Below, piece after piece: positions 35,241-44,161 of a DNA stretch of 64,000 bases (its first letter is position 1; each line of letters starts with the position of its first letter). The DNA is from Pseudomonas silvicola. Lineage in GTDB: Bacteria > Pseudomonadota > Gammaproteobacteria > Pseudomonadales > Pseudomonadaceae. A program made the translations under genes and the position numbers. The stretch is taken from assembly GCF_026651855.1 (NCBI RefSeq), contig NZ_CP093280.1, positions 3,326,001 through 3,390,000 on the forward strand, written 5' to 3'. The notes under the pieces were generated by a model. That model searched no databases. It saw only the letters and a list, made by a program, of their open reading frames with translations, and had not been told where the DNA came from.

Positions 35241-35606
35241 CTACCCCGCCCGAGGCAAGCCAGCCACCGCAGCCTCTACCAACGCCCGAGCAATCTCACT
35301 CACATGCTCAACATTCCGAGCCAACGCCCGCCACTCCTCCGGGCAGTTCTCCACCAGCTCGGCAGCACCCGCACTGGCGCTACGCAGATACGAACTGGCC
35401 TGAACCAACACCTCCTCCAACGGCATGCCTTCGCGCACGGCGAAGATGGGCATGTCGCCGACGCAGGGGCCAAAGGCGTGATGAGCGGTGAAGTGGTGGC
35501 TTAACAGGATGGGATCGGGGTACGGGGATTTTCCTTCGGCAGCGAAGGCTTCGGGTGGTAACGGTGGTGAAGTTGAATCGGGTGGATCGGGGACCGGTTT
35601 GAACAT
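35241..35606 (-). CDS. DUF6124-type small protein
   Basis: 121 residues from the ATG at 35606, which has AGGAG 9 bases upstream. The N-terminus MFKPVPDPPDS, the Pro-rich start, and the middle part with PLEEVLVQASSYL and ALVEAA match, from memory, the DUF6124 family common in Pseudomonas. Cytoplasmic, helical C-terminus, function unknown. It is preceded by an unusually long and structured leader, which suggests control after transcription starts. Confidence 0.8.
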   Translation of the reverse strand: MFKPVPDPPDSTSPPLPPEAFAAEGKSPYPDPILLSHHFTAHHAFGPCVGDMPIFAVREGMPLEEVLVQASSYLRSASAGAAELVENCPEEWRALARNVEHVSEIARALVEAAVAGLPRAG

Positions 35607-35845
35607 GGCGCTCTGCTCCTGACGTTTGATTGAAACCGCCAAGACCCGCTGCTAAACGAAGAGGTGGCGGTTGTACGCGGGTTAGCAGACCGGACCGTCA
35701 GGTACCCGGCGCACCCGAAGGTGCCCCACGCACAGCCGCCATAACATGACATTGCAGCGTGGAACACTGGCAATGGCTATGGATGCGCTATACGCCTGAC
35801 GTATTCGGACTGCTAAATCCGACCGCTGATGAGCAGCGGCGAACG
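35607..35845 (-). ncRNA. Candidate structured 5' leader (cis-regulatory RNA) of the DUF6124-type gene
   Basis: Read on the minus strand. A GGA/TCC hairpin exposes UUUAGCAG in its loop (35808-35821); a second hairpin GGU/ACC exposes CUGCUA (35680-35691), its exact complement, allowing a kissing loop. A long stem GGCGG...CCGCC (35736-35740 with 35666-35670) encloses a tetraloop hairpin GGCACC-UUCG-GGUGC (35709-35725). The CCGCCA segment can instead pair with UGGCGGU at 35635-35641 near the ribosome site, and a third UUAGCAG occurs at 35649-35655. Alternative pairings of this kind are typical of regulatory leaders. I recall similar sequence before DUF6124/DUF3077-type genes in other pseudomonads, but cannot check. 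Confidence 0.5.
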
Positions 35846-36115
35846 GAGAGTAGCTGTAGAGAAAAGCCAGTGCAAGCGGGAATCAAGAACGTGAAATATG
35901 GAGACATTTCCAAATTCTTTTAACGCTGTAAGGCGATTATCGCAGAGGTTGTGGGAATCGTCCTAGGACTTTTCTGAAGCGCGAGTTGTGAAGCCGGTTG
36001 TCCCTTCTTGCACCAGCAGTTCACATTTTCCCCTAATAGCCTGAGTTCCGAACTTTAAAGGGTCAGGCGTTCGCTGTATCGATCCGGCGACTCCAAGAAC
36101 ACGCGCCCGTTAACG
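35846..36115. other. AT-richer intergenic region
   Basis: 270 bases without a supported gene; base composition drops compared with the flanking clusters (for example AAATTCTTTTAACGCTG near 35913). It probably carries the promoter of the structured leader and marks the start of an accessory stretch reaching to about 38.1 kb. Confidence 0.4.
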
Positions 36116-36427
36116 CTAGACCTTCGAACAAGCGCCCGTATCAGCGTGGCTCGAATCCTTCATCAACGTCATCACCCCCGAATCGACCCTGAAAGGCTGC
36201 CAGCCTGACCACCCTCCGCTTTTCTCCTGAAACACAATCTCCCCACACACCAAATCACTCGACCGTGTTCTGTGAACCCCACGAAATTTCACCGAGTCTG
36301 GATTGCCTATCTGCGCGAAGTGGACTGCCGCTGCCTTTGCAGCGCTCTCACTGCCGGAGTCCATGTGATAGACCATAACGAGTACTAGGCTAGCGGCAAC
36401 CCACGTCACGATTGTAAGCTTCATCAT
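36116..36427 (-). CDS. Small membrane-anchored or exported protein of unknown function
   Basis: 103 residues from the ATG at 36427, chosen because GGAG lies 9 bases upstream (the frame opens at 36436). Residues 3-20 form a hydrophobic helix (LTIVTWVAASLVLVMVY), either an uncleaved anchor or a signal peptide. The 80-residue remainder has two cysteines (SSDLVCGEI and DTGACSKV) that could form a disulfide in the periplasm, and a FAQIGNPDSVKFRGV stretch similar to small periplasmic proteins seen in phage-linked or accessory regions. Family not identified. Confidence 0.6.
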   Translation of the reverse strand: MMKLTIVTWVAASLVLVMVYHMDSGSESAAKAAAVHFAQIGNPDSVKFRGVHRTRSSDLVCGEIVFQEKSGGWSGWQPFRVDSGVMTLMKDSSHADTGACSKV

Positions 36428-36736
36428 TCGTAGCATCTCCGTAGGAACCCAGCGAAATGTATTGCACTGGAGGTGTCTAGGTCGAGCCTTTGAGTGTGCT
36501 GAGCACTCTGGCCAGCGCCTGGGTAACGCCGCACGTATCCATTGGCTCGGTAGCGAGCCTGACAGCTAATTGCCCGTAACTCCCGAGCGTATCCAGACGT
36601 TCCTCGCTGCATTCCCAACAGCCTGCACTCCCAGAAGACCAGTCACGGGCCTCTCCACCAGACCTGCCTTCAACACAGCCGGCCAAGAGGTGTCCCACGC
36701 TGCGGGACACTTGCCGTTGCAGCCGAGTCGCAGACC
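36428..36736. other. Intergenic region with a perfect hairpin
   Basis: 309 bases between two minus-strand genes. GTGTCCC (36690-36696) and GGGACAC (36704-36710) form a perfect 7-bp inverted repeat 27 bases beyond the stop of the next gene, a possible terminator or operator. Short open frames here have no start signals or recognisable products. Confidence 0.4.
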
Positions 36737-37552
36737 TCAGCGTTTCAGGCCAGCGTAATAATCGGCCAGAGACTCAAGCCCAGAAAAAACAAATTCTCCC
36801 TGAGTCAAAGCTGAAGGTGAAGCCAGGCCAACCCGGGCGATTCTGACAACTCCACCCTTCTTCGCCGAGTGCTCCACGCATCGATCAATCATGAATGGGG
36901 CCGGTCTCCCCACGGGGCTATTACTTGCATGAAGAACGATGTGGAAGACGACACCATCCTTAGCAGCTTCGATGCTTGGCGTATCCGCCCTGGTTTTCGC
37001 TACCCAATGCAATGCATAGCCATTTTGACGAAGGTATCGCCTCAAAAACTGCAGCGCTCGATCAAAAGCGACCGCCTTATCGGGACTGTAAACTGGAGGG
37101 CTGCTTTCCATTGCGCCAGGCAATTGGGTGGTCGCACGGTCGAGAGTGGAATCATTCTGAGCAGGCGTGAGTGAGGCGGATTGGGAGGGCTGAGGAGCCA
37201 GGTTATATTGCTGATTAGAGGGAGTGGCATGTCCTTCCTCGAGGATCGTGTCAGCAACAAATCTCGCGCCGACTCTGGATTCTGGATGAAGGCCAGCGCT
37301 GTGCTCGTAGATATCGAGAAAGCTATTCATGCCAAGCGCTAATTGGGTTCTGGCCCTAGCGTTGGGGTGCTCCAGCATCCACTTTGAAAGACAGGACAAC
37401 CACGCATCCTCTGCTCGCATTCCGGATGCCTTCATCAATGCATGGGCCATGGCTGCGACTTGGCCACGGTCGCCAGGATCAATTCCCGCCGCATCAATCC
37501 ACTTACCGGCAATCCTCGCCATTTTTGTCCGATCCAACATCCATCCCAACAT
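36737..37552 (-). CDS. Hypothetical protein of accessory region
   Basis: 271 residues, soluble, not recognised. The N-terminal 110 residues are helical with an ordered repeat-like composition (MKASGMRAEDAWLSCLSKWM). A low-complexity Gln/Ser/Thr linker follows (115-155), then a compact alpha/beta domain (160-271) with FDRALQFLRRYL and FHIVLHASNSPVG. The layout (helical domain, flexible linker, small domain) resembles proteins linked to mobile elements, but I found no catalytic motif. GAGG precedes the ATG. Lower GC than the flanking operons points to acquisition. Confidence 0.6.
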   Translation of the reverse strand: MLGWMLDRTKMARIAGKWIDAAGIDPGDRGQVAAMAHALMKASGMRAEDAWLSCLSKWMLEHPNARARTQLALGMNSFLDIYEHSAGLHPESRVGARFVADTILEEGHATPSNQQYNLAPQPSQSASLTPAQNDSTLDRATTQLPGAMESSPPVYSPDKAVAFDRALQFLRRYLRQNGYALHWVAKTRADTPSIEAAKDGVVFHIVLHASNSPVGRPAPFMIDRCVEHSAKKGGVVRIARVGLASPSALTQGEFVFSGLESLADYYAGLKR

Positions 37553-38206
37553 TCCGTTCCCTCGGCATACCTAACTCAGCACCAGCCGATTATGGCGGCA
37601 GTTCTACGAGATTGGAAATGATCGTCACCTCCGCACTATTAGCTGTTACAGCCACTGTTACAGCGAAGTGTTGCAGCAACCTCGACGGGGCATGATTGCC
37701 ATCCGTAAACGATGTTTTTCGTGGAAAACTTGGGATGGAAACCAACCCGAACAGGCCCCCCCCGCCCCGGTGTCCATCTAGGACCTCGTTGCGTACCCTC
37801 TTGCGTACCAGCCTCTGCGTATCGTTGGTACTCCAGAGTTCGTACCGTTCGTATTGAGGCGGCCAGGCTAGCTCCCAGGAACCTTTCACGCATTCCCAGT
37901 GCGTGAAACTACTGCGTGAAAAGTGCGTGGTTTGTCCCTTTGGGCTGGTCACTACTGAAGCCTCTGCACCAGCAGGCCTACCCATGGACACCGGATCTCT
38001 CTCGACCTAGACTCTGCGCCCTCTAGGGGTGACCACCACGAACTCCATGGGTAAGGTCGCTGACATCAAAAGTTAGCGCACTGTTCGTAGGGCGCATGGG
38101 GAGTTTATTAGCTATATTCAGAAATGGCAGACAGCCCGGTGAAGGATCAGAGAAGCGTCAGCCCCCCCCACAACATCCCCAGCAAGGGGCTGGAACCCAT
38201 TGATCC
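37553..38206. other. Non-coding accessory region with short repeats
   Basis: 654 bases with no supported gene. CTGTTACAGC occurs twice (about 37643 and 37655). TGCGTACC occurs twice (near 37790 and 37802). TTTCACGCA (37884-37892) and TGCGTGAAA (37900-37908) form an inverted repeat, followed by a further TGCGTGAAA at 37913 and a partial GTGCGTGG at 37923. Such clustered short repeats resemble integrase arm sites, a replication-type iteron block or a regulator array. A 133-residue minus-strand frame (37590-37991) has no recognisable domain and spans these repeats. Confidence 0.4.
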
Positions 38207-39616
38207 TCACCCCCGCGCCCAAGGCCGCAGCCACACTCCCAGCCCCACCAGCAACACTAGCCCGCACAAGCAACTGACCGCCAGTTGCACCCACATGCCG
38301 GGTAATGGATGCACCACCAGGGCCGCCAGCAACATCGCCACCGCACCCAGTAACCAATGGCTGCGCCACGGCAATTGCCCGAGCAGCGCCTGGCGGCGCA
38401 TCAGCAATACGCCGGTCAGCAGCACGCCACACAAGGCCGCCATGGCGATGCCGATCAGGCCGAATACCCAGGGCAAGACGCCAAGCAGCACGGCGTTCAG
38501 CAAGCTGCCCGCCAGTTCGCAGTTGAGCGGCATGCGGGTATCGCCGGCCGCATAGGCGTAGCGCGCCAGCAGGGCATTCCAGGCGCCAAACATCAGCGGG
38601 GCGCAGAACCAGGCCAGCAGGTCCGGCAAGGGGCTGCCAGCCGACTGGTTGGGCAATAGCAGGGTGACCAGTGCCGCCGAGGCGCCGATCAGGCCAGTGA
38701 CGGCCGGCACGGTCAGCAAGGTGGCGCTGCTCAGGCCCTTGCGCAGCAAGGTCAGGCGCTGTGCGCCGGCGCTGCCGCTCATCAACCCCAGCAGGACCTG
38801 GTTCAGGCTCATCAGGGCAATCAGCGGCAGGTTGATCAACTTGCGCGCCAGGTTGATCCAGGTCACCGCGCCTTCGCCCAGCAGCGACGCGACCATGCGC
38901 TCCAGCAGCGCCAGGCCCTGGCTGGCCAGGTTGCTGCTCAGCAACGGACCGATGCGTTGCAACAGTTCGCGTACCGCCCCTGGCGCCTGTTCGCGCTGCC
39001 AGGGGCGCCAGCCGGCGCGCAGCAGCGACGGGGCCAGCACCGCGGGCATCAGCCAACTGCCCAGCACACAGGCACAGGCCAGGCCCGTGGTCGTGGCGTC
39101 GTGGCGCAGCATGGCCAGGTACAGCACCGGCGGCAGGTTGAACAGCAATGAGCCAAGCCCCGCCAGCACGAACCGCGAGCGAGCCTGCAGGGGGACGCAG
39201 AATAGCGCATGCAGGAGGAAGCCCGGTGCACACCAGGCCAGCCAGTGCAGCGAGCCGGCAGCACGGGCGTAGCCATCGCTGTCCAGGCCCGGGCCGATGG
39301 CACGCACCAGCAGCGGCGCGGCCAGGCTCAGTACCAGGGCAAGCCCCAGCCCCAGCAAGAACAGGCGTGGTACCAGCGCCCCCAGCCAGGCGCGCTGGCC
39401 ATCACCGTCACGCTGCTGGAACAGCGGCAGCGCAGCGGCACTCAACAGCCCGGCCGCCAGCGCCATGCGCAGGGCTTCGGGGAGGAACAGCGACACCAGG
39501 AAGGCATCGCTCTGCCCACCGGCGCCCCAGGAGGCCACCAGCAACCATTCCCGGGCAAAGCCGGCGGCCAGGCCCGTGAGGGTGGCCAGGGTCAACCACA
39601 ACGTCGAGCCGAACAT
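38207..39616 (-). CDS. MviN/Wzx-type polysaccharide flippase
   Basis: 469 residues with about 13-14 membrane helices, MOP superfamily, MurJ/MviN branch (GFAREWLLVASWGAGGQSDA at residues 19-38 and the QGLALLERMVAS segment). In this context it most likely flips the lipid-linked exopolysaccharide repeat across the inner membrane; the essential MurJ is normally next to rpsT and ribF. Last gene of the exopolysaccharide operon, 8 bases after the acetyltransferase gene. Confidence 0.85.
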   Translation of the reverse strand: MFGSTLWLTLATLTGLAAGFAREWLLVASWGAGGQSDAFLVSLFLPEALRMALAAGLLSAAALPLFQQRDGDGQRAWLGALVPRLFLLGLGLALVLSLAAPLLVRAIGPGLDSDGYARAAGSLHWLAWCAPGFLLHALFCVPLQARSRFVLAGLGSLLFNLPPVLYLAMLRHDATTTGLACACVLGSWLMPAVLAPSLLRAGWRPWQREQAPGAVRELLQRIGPLLSSNLASQGLALLERMVASLLGEGAVTWINLARKLINLPLIALMSLNQVLLGLMSGSAGAQRLTLLRKGLSSATLLTVPAVTGLIGASAALVTLLLPNQSAGSPLPDLLAWFCAPLMFGAWNALLARYAYAAGDTRMPLNCELAGSLLNAVLLGVLPWVFGLIGIAMAALCGVLLTGVLLMRRQALLGQLPWRSHWLLGAVAMLLAALVVHPLPGMWVQLAVSCLCGLVLLVGLGVWLRPWARG

Positions 39617-39624
39617 GGCAGGTC

Positions 39625-40446
39625 TCAGTGGAACAGGGTGAACAGGCCTTTGCCGCCCACCTTGTAGTTGAGGTTGCGGCAGCGCTCACCTTTGACCTCG
39701 GCATTGGGGCCGCCGACGATGGCATAGGGCGCCACCGGTTTGCTGACCACGCTGTTGCCCCCGACGATGGCCCCTTCGCCAATGTGCGCGCCGAACGACA
39801 GCAGCGCACGGCTGGCGATCCAGGCATAGTCGTCAATGAAGATCGGCCCGCCCACGGCCCAGAATTCCGGGGCCTGGGTATCATGGCCGCCGGCGATGAG
39901 CAGCACATGGGAGGCGATGGTCACGTGGTTGCCGATGATCAGGCCCCCCCGGGCGTCCAGCTGGCAGTGCCAGCCCACCACGGTGTCATCGCCAATGCGC
40001 AGGCTGTCGACGCCTAGCACTTCGGTGTTGCGCCACACCGTGGAGCCCTTGCCGATCTTCGCGCCCCCCAGGCGCAGCCAGGCCAGGCGGATGGTGTGGC
40101 TGGGGATCTTGCAGATCAGGATGTTGTAAGCCTGCTCCCAGGTCCGCAGCATGCGGTCACGCAGGGTCGCCCAGTTCTTGCCATACAGCGGGATCAAGGC
40201 GCCCTTGATCTCGCGGCCCAGCAGCGCGTAGAAGCGCCGGGCCAGCGGGTTTTCGATGCGCGGTTCGATGTTCACGTAACTGATGAAGCACAGCGTGTCG
40301 CCCTTGAGCGGTTGTTCGAACAGCACTTCGTTGGCCAGCATCCAGTCGTAGGCAGCTTCCAGTTCTTCGGTGCTCACCCCCATCTTGATGGCGTATTCAG
40401 GGAGGGCGTGGCGCAGGTTTCGCGAATGATAAATCCGATGTCTCAT
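39625..40446 (-). CDS. Hexapeptide-repeat acyltransferase
   Basis: 273 residues. The N-terminal 120 residues are a specific helical extension; the rest is a left-handed beta helix built from hexapeptide repeats (IGKGSTVWRN, IGDDTVVGWH, IGEGAIVGGNSVV) with a likely catalytic histidine in the AGGHDT loop, as in WcaF/serine-acetyltransferase relatives. Expected to O-acetylate the exopolysaccharide unit in the cytoplasm. Its start overlaps the polymerase gene by 4 bases. Confidence 0.9.
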   Translation of the reverse strand: MRHRIYHSRNLRHALPEYAIKMGVSTEELEAAYDWMLANEVLFEQPLKGDTLCFISYVNIEPRIENPLARRFYALLGREIKGALIPLYGKNWATLRDRMLRTWEQAYNILICKIPSHTIRLAWLRLGGAKIGKGSTVWRNTEVLGVDSLRIGDDTVVGWHCQLDARGGLIIGNHVTIASHVLLIAGGHDTQAPEFWAVGGPIFIDDYAWIASRALLSFGAHIGEGAIVGGNSVVSKPVAPYAIVGGPNAEVKGERCRNLNYKVGGKGLFTLFH

Positions 40447-41840
40447 GGGCGATTTCCGGGGAGTGCGAGAGGGGTGTCGGCGGCAGTGCGCAGGCGCCTG
40501 GCTTCTTGGAGGTTCAGGCCCAGCAGCAGCCAGAACAGAGCGACCAGCACCATGGTAAAACTGAAATAGTGGTCAAACAGGCCGCTGACCAGGGCGGCCA
40601 GCAGGCCGATCAGGGTGCCCATCCACAAGGCGTTGTCGTGGGTCAGCACCAGGGCAGCGGTGGTGGGGCGGGTGTATCTCCACCAGCTGCGGATCACCAC
40701 CAGGAACATCAGCAGCCCCAGCACGCCCAGCTTGTAGATGTAGTTCAGGTATAGGTTGGAGATACCCCACAAGGTGGTACCGGGTACCGGTGGGTCTACC
40801 TTGAAGCCGATGCCCAGCGGGTACATGGCCATGGCGCGAGGGAAGTTGGCGTATTCGTCGAAGCGCACCGAGGTACTGGCGTCATTGCTGGAGAACAGGT
40901 CCATGACCCGGTCCTGCAATGGCGGGTAGAACATCAGCAGCAGGGCAGCGCCCACCAAGGCCACCATCAATGCCCGGCCGGTATATGGCATGCGCCTGCG
41001 TGCCAGCCAGATCAGCACCAGTACCAGGCTGATCAAGGCGCCGCGCGAGCCGGTCAGCAGCAGGCCGAACAGCCCCAGCAGGGTCACCGCGATACCCAGC
41101 GCCTTTGGCCAGCCCTTGCGGGTCAGCCCGAAGCAGGCGGCCAGCGGCATCAGCAGGGCCATCGCGCCACCGGTGATGTTGGGGTGCGTCCAGGGCGACG
41201 CCATCCGCCCCGAGAGGCCGGCCAAGCCTTCGCTCAACTGGTCAACGGAGCCGTAGCCCAGCCGCCCGAGGATGTCGGTGAGGGTGTCGGGGGTGCGGTC
41301 CTTCAGGTACACCGGAATCGACAGCAGCAGCAAGCCCAGGGTACCCAGCAACAGGGCGATGACCAGTTGCTCGCGCTTGCGCGGGGTGTCCAGCAGGCGT
41401 GGCACCAGGAACAGGGTCGACAGGTTGAACATCCACCGTACCCAGTTGACCGGCCCGTTGCCCGCGGCATCGATGACGATCTGGCCAACCACGAAGGGCA
41501 GGGCGGTGAACAGCATGAACGCGACCACCATGCGCTCGGTGTGCAAGGCCTTGGGCGCGCGGTGCATCTGGCCGAACAGGTGCTGGGCCATGACGCTGGC
41601 CCATACCAGCATCACCAGGGCTTCGGAGACCGTGGTACGGATACCGATGGTTACCGTGGTGTACGGCAGGAATGTGGCGACCACCGCAAACAGCAGCAGC
41701 CCCCACAATGGCTTGCGAATGATGGTGATGATGGCGGCGATGCCGACCATCACTGCCATCACCTTGGGGGCGGGCAGCAGCCAGGCCAGGATGCCGAAGG
41801 CGACACTGATGATCAGGGCGAGGGGAAAAGCCAGTGGCAT
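40443..41840 (-). CDS. Wzy-like O-antigen ligase/polymerase family protein
   Basis: 465 residues, about 10-11 membrane helices and a large periplasmic loop in the second half, the shape of the Wzy_C/O-antigen ligase family. Marked by SRGALISLVLVLIW in the conserved central part. In an operon with a flippase and a Wzc-like protein it is most likely the polymerase joining repeat units at the periplasmic face. Overlaps both neighbours by 1 to 4 bases. Confidence 0.88.
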   Translation of the reverse strand: MPLAFPLALIISVAFGILAWLLPAPKVMAVMVGIAAIITIIRKPLWGLLLFAVVATFLPYTTVTIGIRTTVSEALVMLVWASVMAQHLFGQMHRAPKALHTERMVVAFMLFTALPFVVGQIVIDAAGNGPVNWVRWMFNLSTLFLVPRLLDTPRKREQLVIALLLGTLGLLLLSIPVYLKDRTPDTLTDILGRLGYGSVDQLSEGLAGLSGRMASPWTHPNITGGAMALLMPLAACFGLTRKGWPKALGIAVTLLGLFGLLLTGSRGALISLVLVLIWLARRRMPYTGRALMVALVGAALLLMFYPPLQDRVMDLFSSNDASTSVRFDEYANFPRAMAMYPLGIGFKVDPPVPGTTLWGISNLYLNYIYKLGVLGLLMFLVVIRSWWRYTRPTTAALVLTHDNALWMGTLIGLLAALVSGLFDHYFSFTMVLVALFWLLLGLNLQEARRLRTAADTPLALPGNRP

Positions 41841-42940
41841 CAGCGCAACTCCTCGAGCAGTTCATCGAAGCGGCGTCGGTAGGCAGCCTCGCCATACCCT
41901 TCGGCCCAGGCCTTGAGCGGTGCAGGGTCGGCCACGCGCTCGGCGGCCAGCCGGGTCATCAGTTCAACCAGCGCCGGGGTATCGGTGGGTGAGAACCGCG
42001 GGCTGTCGGCCGGGGTGATCTCGTCAAGCGCCGAGCCGGTGGCGACCGCCACCGGCGTGCCCTGGGCCAGCGCCTCGATCACCGGCAGGCCGAAGCCTTC
42101 GGCGTAGGAAGGCTGCCACAGGCGGGCGGCGCCGGCATACAGCGCCTGCAACTGGGCGTCTGTGAGGTCACTGAGAAAATGCAGGCCGTGCAGGTGCTGC
42201 TGGGCGCTGGGCAGATGCTCGCGGGCGCCTACCAACACCAGCTCCGGTACGTCCGGGTTCTGCTGGCGCGCTTGCTGCCAGGCGCTGACGAACCAGGGAA
42301 TGTTCTTGCGCGGCTCGCGGGTGCCCACGGCCAGCCAGTAGCGGGCGGGCAGTTGCAGACCACTGATGTCGCCTGGCTCGCCGCTGAACGGCTGCACCAG
42401 GTTAGGCAGCACGCGCACCTTGCCGCGGGCCTCGGGGAACAGCTTGACCAGTTCGTCGGCGGTGTACTGGGACGGTACCCATACCCGGTCCGCCACCTTT
42501 ACCGACCAGCCGATCGACAGTTTGTCGGTGTAGCCGTAGATACGCGCCTTGAGCTGCGAGCCGTGAGCATTGGTGAGGGTCAGCTGGAAAAGGTCGTGCA
42601 GTTGTAGCACGTACTTCAGGCCTTCCGGCTTGCGCCCCAGGGGCAAGCCCATGTTGAAGTTGGCGATGTACGTTTCGATACCGGCTTCGCGCAGGGCACC
42701 GGGCAGGAAGCCGGCTTCGAACTTCAGGCGCACCGGCAGGCGGTGCAGGCCCTGCAGGGGTGAGCCCCAGCGTGGGCAATGGGCCTTGCGGCGAATGCGA
42801 TGGTCTTCGGGGGCCACGGTGAACAGTTGCAACTGCACGGCCGGGTTGGCCCGCAATGCCTCTTCCAGCGCCAGGGTCTGGCGGCCAATGCCGCTGTTGG
42901 GGTAGCTGGTGGCGGGGCGATAATCCAGTCCTATGCGCAT
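41840..42940 (-). CDS. Glycosyltransferase family 4-like (exopolysaccharide)
   Basis: 366 residues, GT-B fold. The retaining GT4 signature is clear: AEGFGLPVIEAL with the two glutamates spaced EX7E, and LAVGTREPRKNIPW at the start of the second domain. Cytoplasmic; transfers a sugar, probably mannose, to the lipid-linked intermediate. Start overlaps the preceding gene by 10 bases. Confidence 0.9.
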   Translation of the reverse strand: MRIGLDYRPATSYPNSGIGRQTLALEEALRANPAVQLQLFTVAPEDHRIRRKAHCPRWGSPLQGLHRLPVRLKFEAGFLPGALREAGIETYIANFNMGLPLGRKPEGLKYVLQLHDLFQLTLTNAHGSQLKARIYGYTDKLSIGWSVKVADRVWVPSQYTADELVKLFPEARGKVRVLPNLVQPFSGEPGDISGLQLPARYWLAVGTREPRKNIPWFVSAWQQARQQNPDVPELVLVGAREHLPSAQQHLHGLHFLSDLTDAQLQALYAGAARLWQPSYAEGFGLPVIEALAQGTPVAVATGSALDEITPADSPRFSPTDTPALVELMTRLAAERVADPAPLKAWAEGYGEAAYRRRFDELLEELR

Positions 42941-44148
42941 ACGCTGGTGTCTTCCATAGGTTGCAAAAGGCGAGAATAGACCTGTTCGAGTTGGGCGGCG
43001 GCCACCGTCCAGTCGTGGTGGCCGCGCACATAACGACGCGCGGCATCGGAAAGGTGTTGCAGGCGCGCGGGGTCGCGCACGGCGTCAGCCAACAGTTGCG
43101 CCAGGCCTTCGGCGGTTTCGCTGCCCAGGTAGTGCTGGCCGTTGCTCACCGCCAGCCCCGACACGCCCTGGCCGGTGGTGACCACGGGCAGGCCGGCGGC
43201 CATGGCTTCGAGCACCTTGAGTTTGGAGCCACCGCCTTGGCGTAGCGGCGCGAAAAACACCGCCGTCTGCGCTTGCAGGGCGCGCAGGTCCGGCACGAAA
43301 CCCTGGAATTCGACCCGAGGGTCGGGCCAGCGTTCGCGCCACTGCGCTGGCAAGCCAAAACCGCACACGGCCAGGCGCACCTCGGGGTTCAATGCCCATA
43401 CCTTGGGTATGATCTCATCCAGGGCCCATTCCACCGCGTCCAGGTTAGGGCTGTATTCGTAGTTGCCAATGAACAGCAGGCGCTGGCTGTCTAATGCCGG
43501 TTGCACGGTGGCGTAATGGGGGCAGTCCACGCCGTTGACCACCACGGCGGCCTGGCGCTGGAACAGCACCTGCATCTGCTCGGCGTCTGTTTCGGTGACG
43601 GCCACCAGTTGCGCGGCCTGGGCGAACACGCGTTTTTCCCACCGCCGGTAACGCCACTGGTCATAGGCGGTGAACGGCTTCAGCCACGCGGGGAAACGGT
43701 CGTAACTGGCGGCGCCCAGGGCCGACTCGATGTTGTGTTCGGTCAGCAGGAACGGCTGGCCGTGGCGGCGCAGTGCTGCTTCATACGGCTGGAAGGCATA
43801 GCTGTGCTCGATCTGTACCACGTCCCAACGGGCGTTGAGCAACTGGTCGAAATAATGCTCCAGCCCCGGGGCCAGGCCATTGATGCTGGCCAGCATCGGG
43901 TAAGGCGCGGCCGCCACCGCCAACAAGGTCTTGAGGCTACGCAACGGGCGGCGCGGCAGCACGATCAACTGCTCCAGAAACGGCTCCAGCGCGTTGCGCG
44001 TAGCCTGGTCGACGTCGGTCTTGGCTTGCACCAGCAGGGTAATGCGGTGCCCGCGCGCGGCGAGGCTGCGCAACAGATGGTACTGGCGGGTCTTGCCGCC
44101 GCTGGTGGTTGGCCAGGGCAAATAGGGCAATGTCCAGAGAATGCGCAT
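42931..44148 (-). CDS. Glycosyltransferase, GT-B family (exopolysaccharide)
   Basis: 405 residues from the ATG at 44148, which has AAGGA 7 bases upstream; the longer frame from 44202 overlaps the hydrolase gene. N-terminal acceptor domain begins MRILWTLPYLPWP with the SGGKTRQYHLL loop typical of GT4 enzymes of the PEP-CTERM/exopolysaccharide type; the C-terminal donor domain has GGGSKLKVLEAMAAGLPVV with EX7E-like acidic residues. Specificity unknown. Confidence 0.9.
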   Translation of the reverse strand: MRILWTLPYLPWPTTSGGKTRQYHLLRSLAARGHRITLLVQAKTDVDQATRNALEPFLEQLIVLPRRPLRSLKTLLAVAAAPYPMLASINGLAPGLEHYFDQLLNARWDVVQIEHSYAFQPYEAALRRHGQPFLLTEHNIESALGAASYDRFPAWLKPFTAYDQWRYRRWEKRVFAQAAQLVAVTETDAEQMQVLFQRQAAVVVNGVDCPHYATVQPALDSQRLLFIGNYEYSPNLDAVEWALDEIIPKVWALNPEVRLAVCGFGLPAQWRERWPDPRVEFQGFVPDLRALQAQTAVFFAPLRQGGGSKLKVLEAMAAGLPVVTTGQGVSGLAVSNGQHYLGSETAEGLAQLLADAVRDPARLQHLSDAARRYVRGHHDWTVAAAQLEQVYSRLLQPMEDTSVCA

Positions 44149-44161
44149 TGAATCGTCCTTG

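Noticed and set aside
37590-37991. 133-codon minus-strand frame in the accessory region
   Set aside because: No ribosome site or known domain, and it runs through the short repeat cluster; a decayed gene remains possible.
38207-39616. The essential lipid II flippase gene murJ
   Set aside because: It lies last in an exopolysaccharide operon without the usual murJ neighbours, so a repeat-unit flippase role is more likely.
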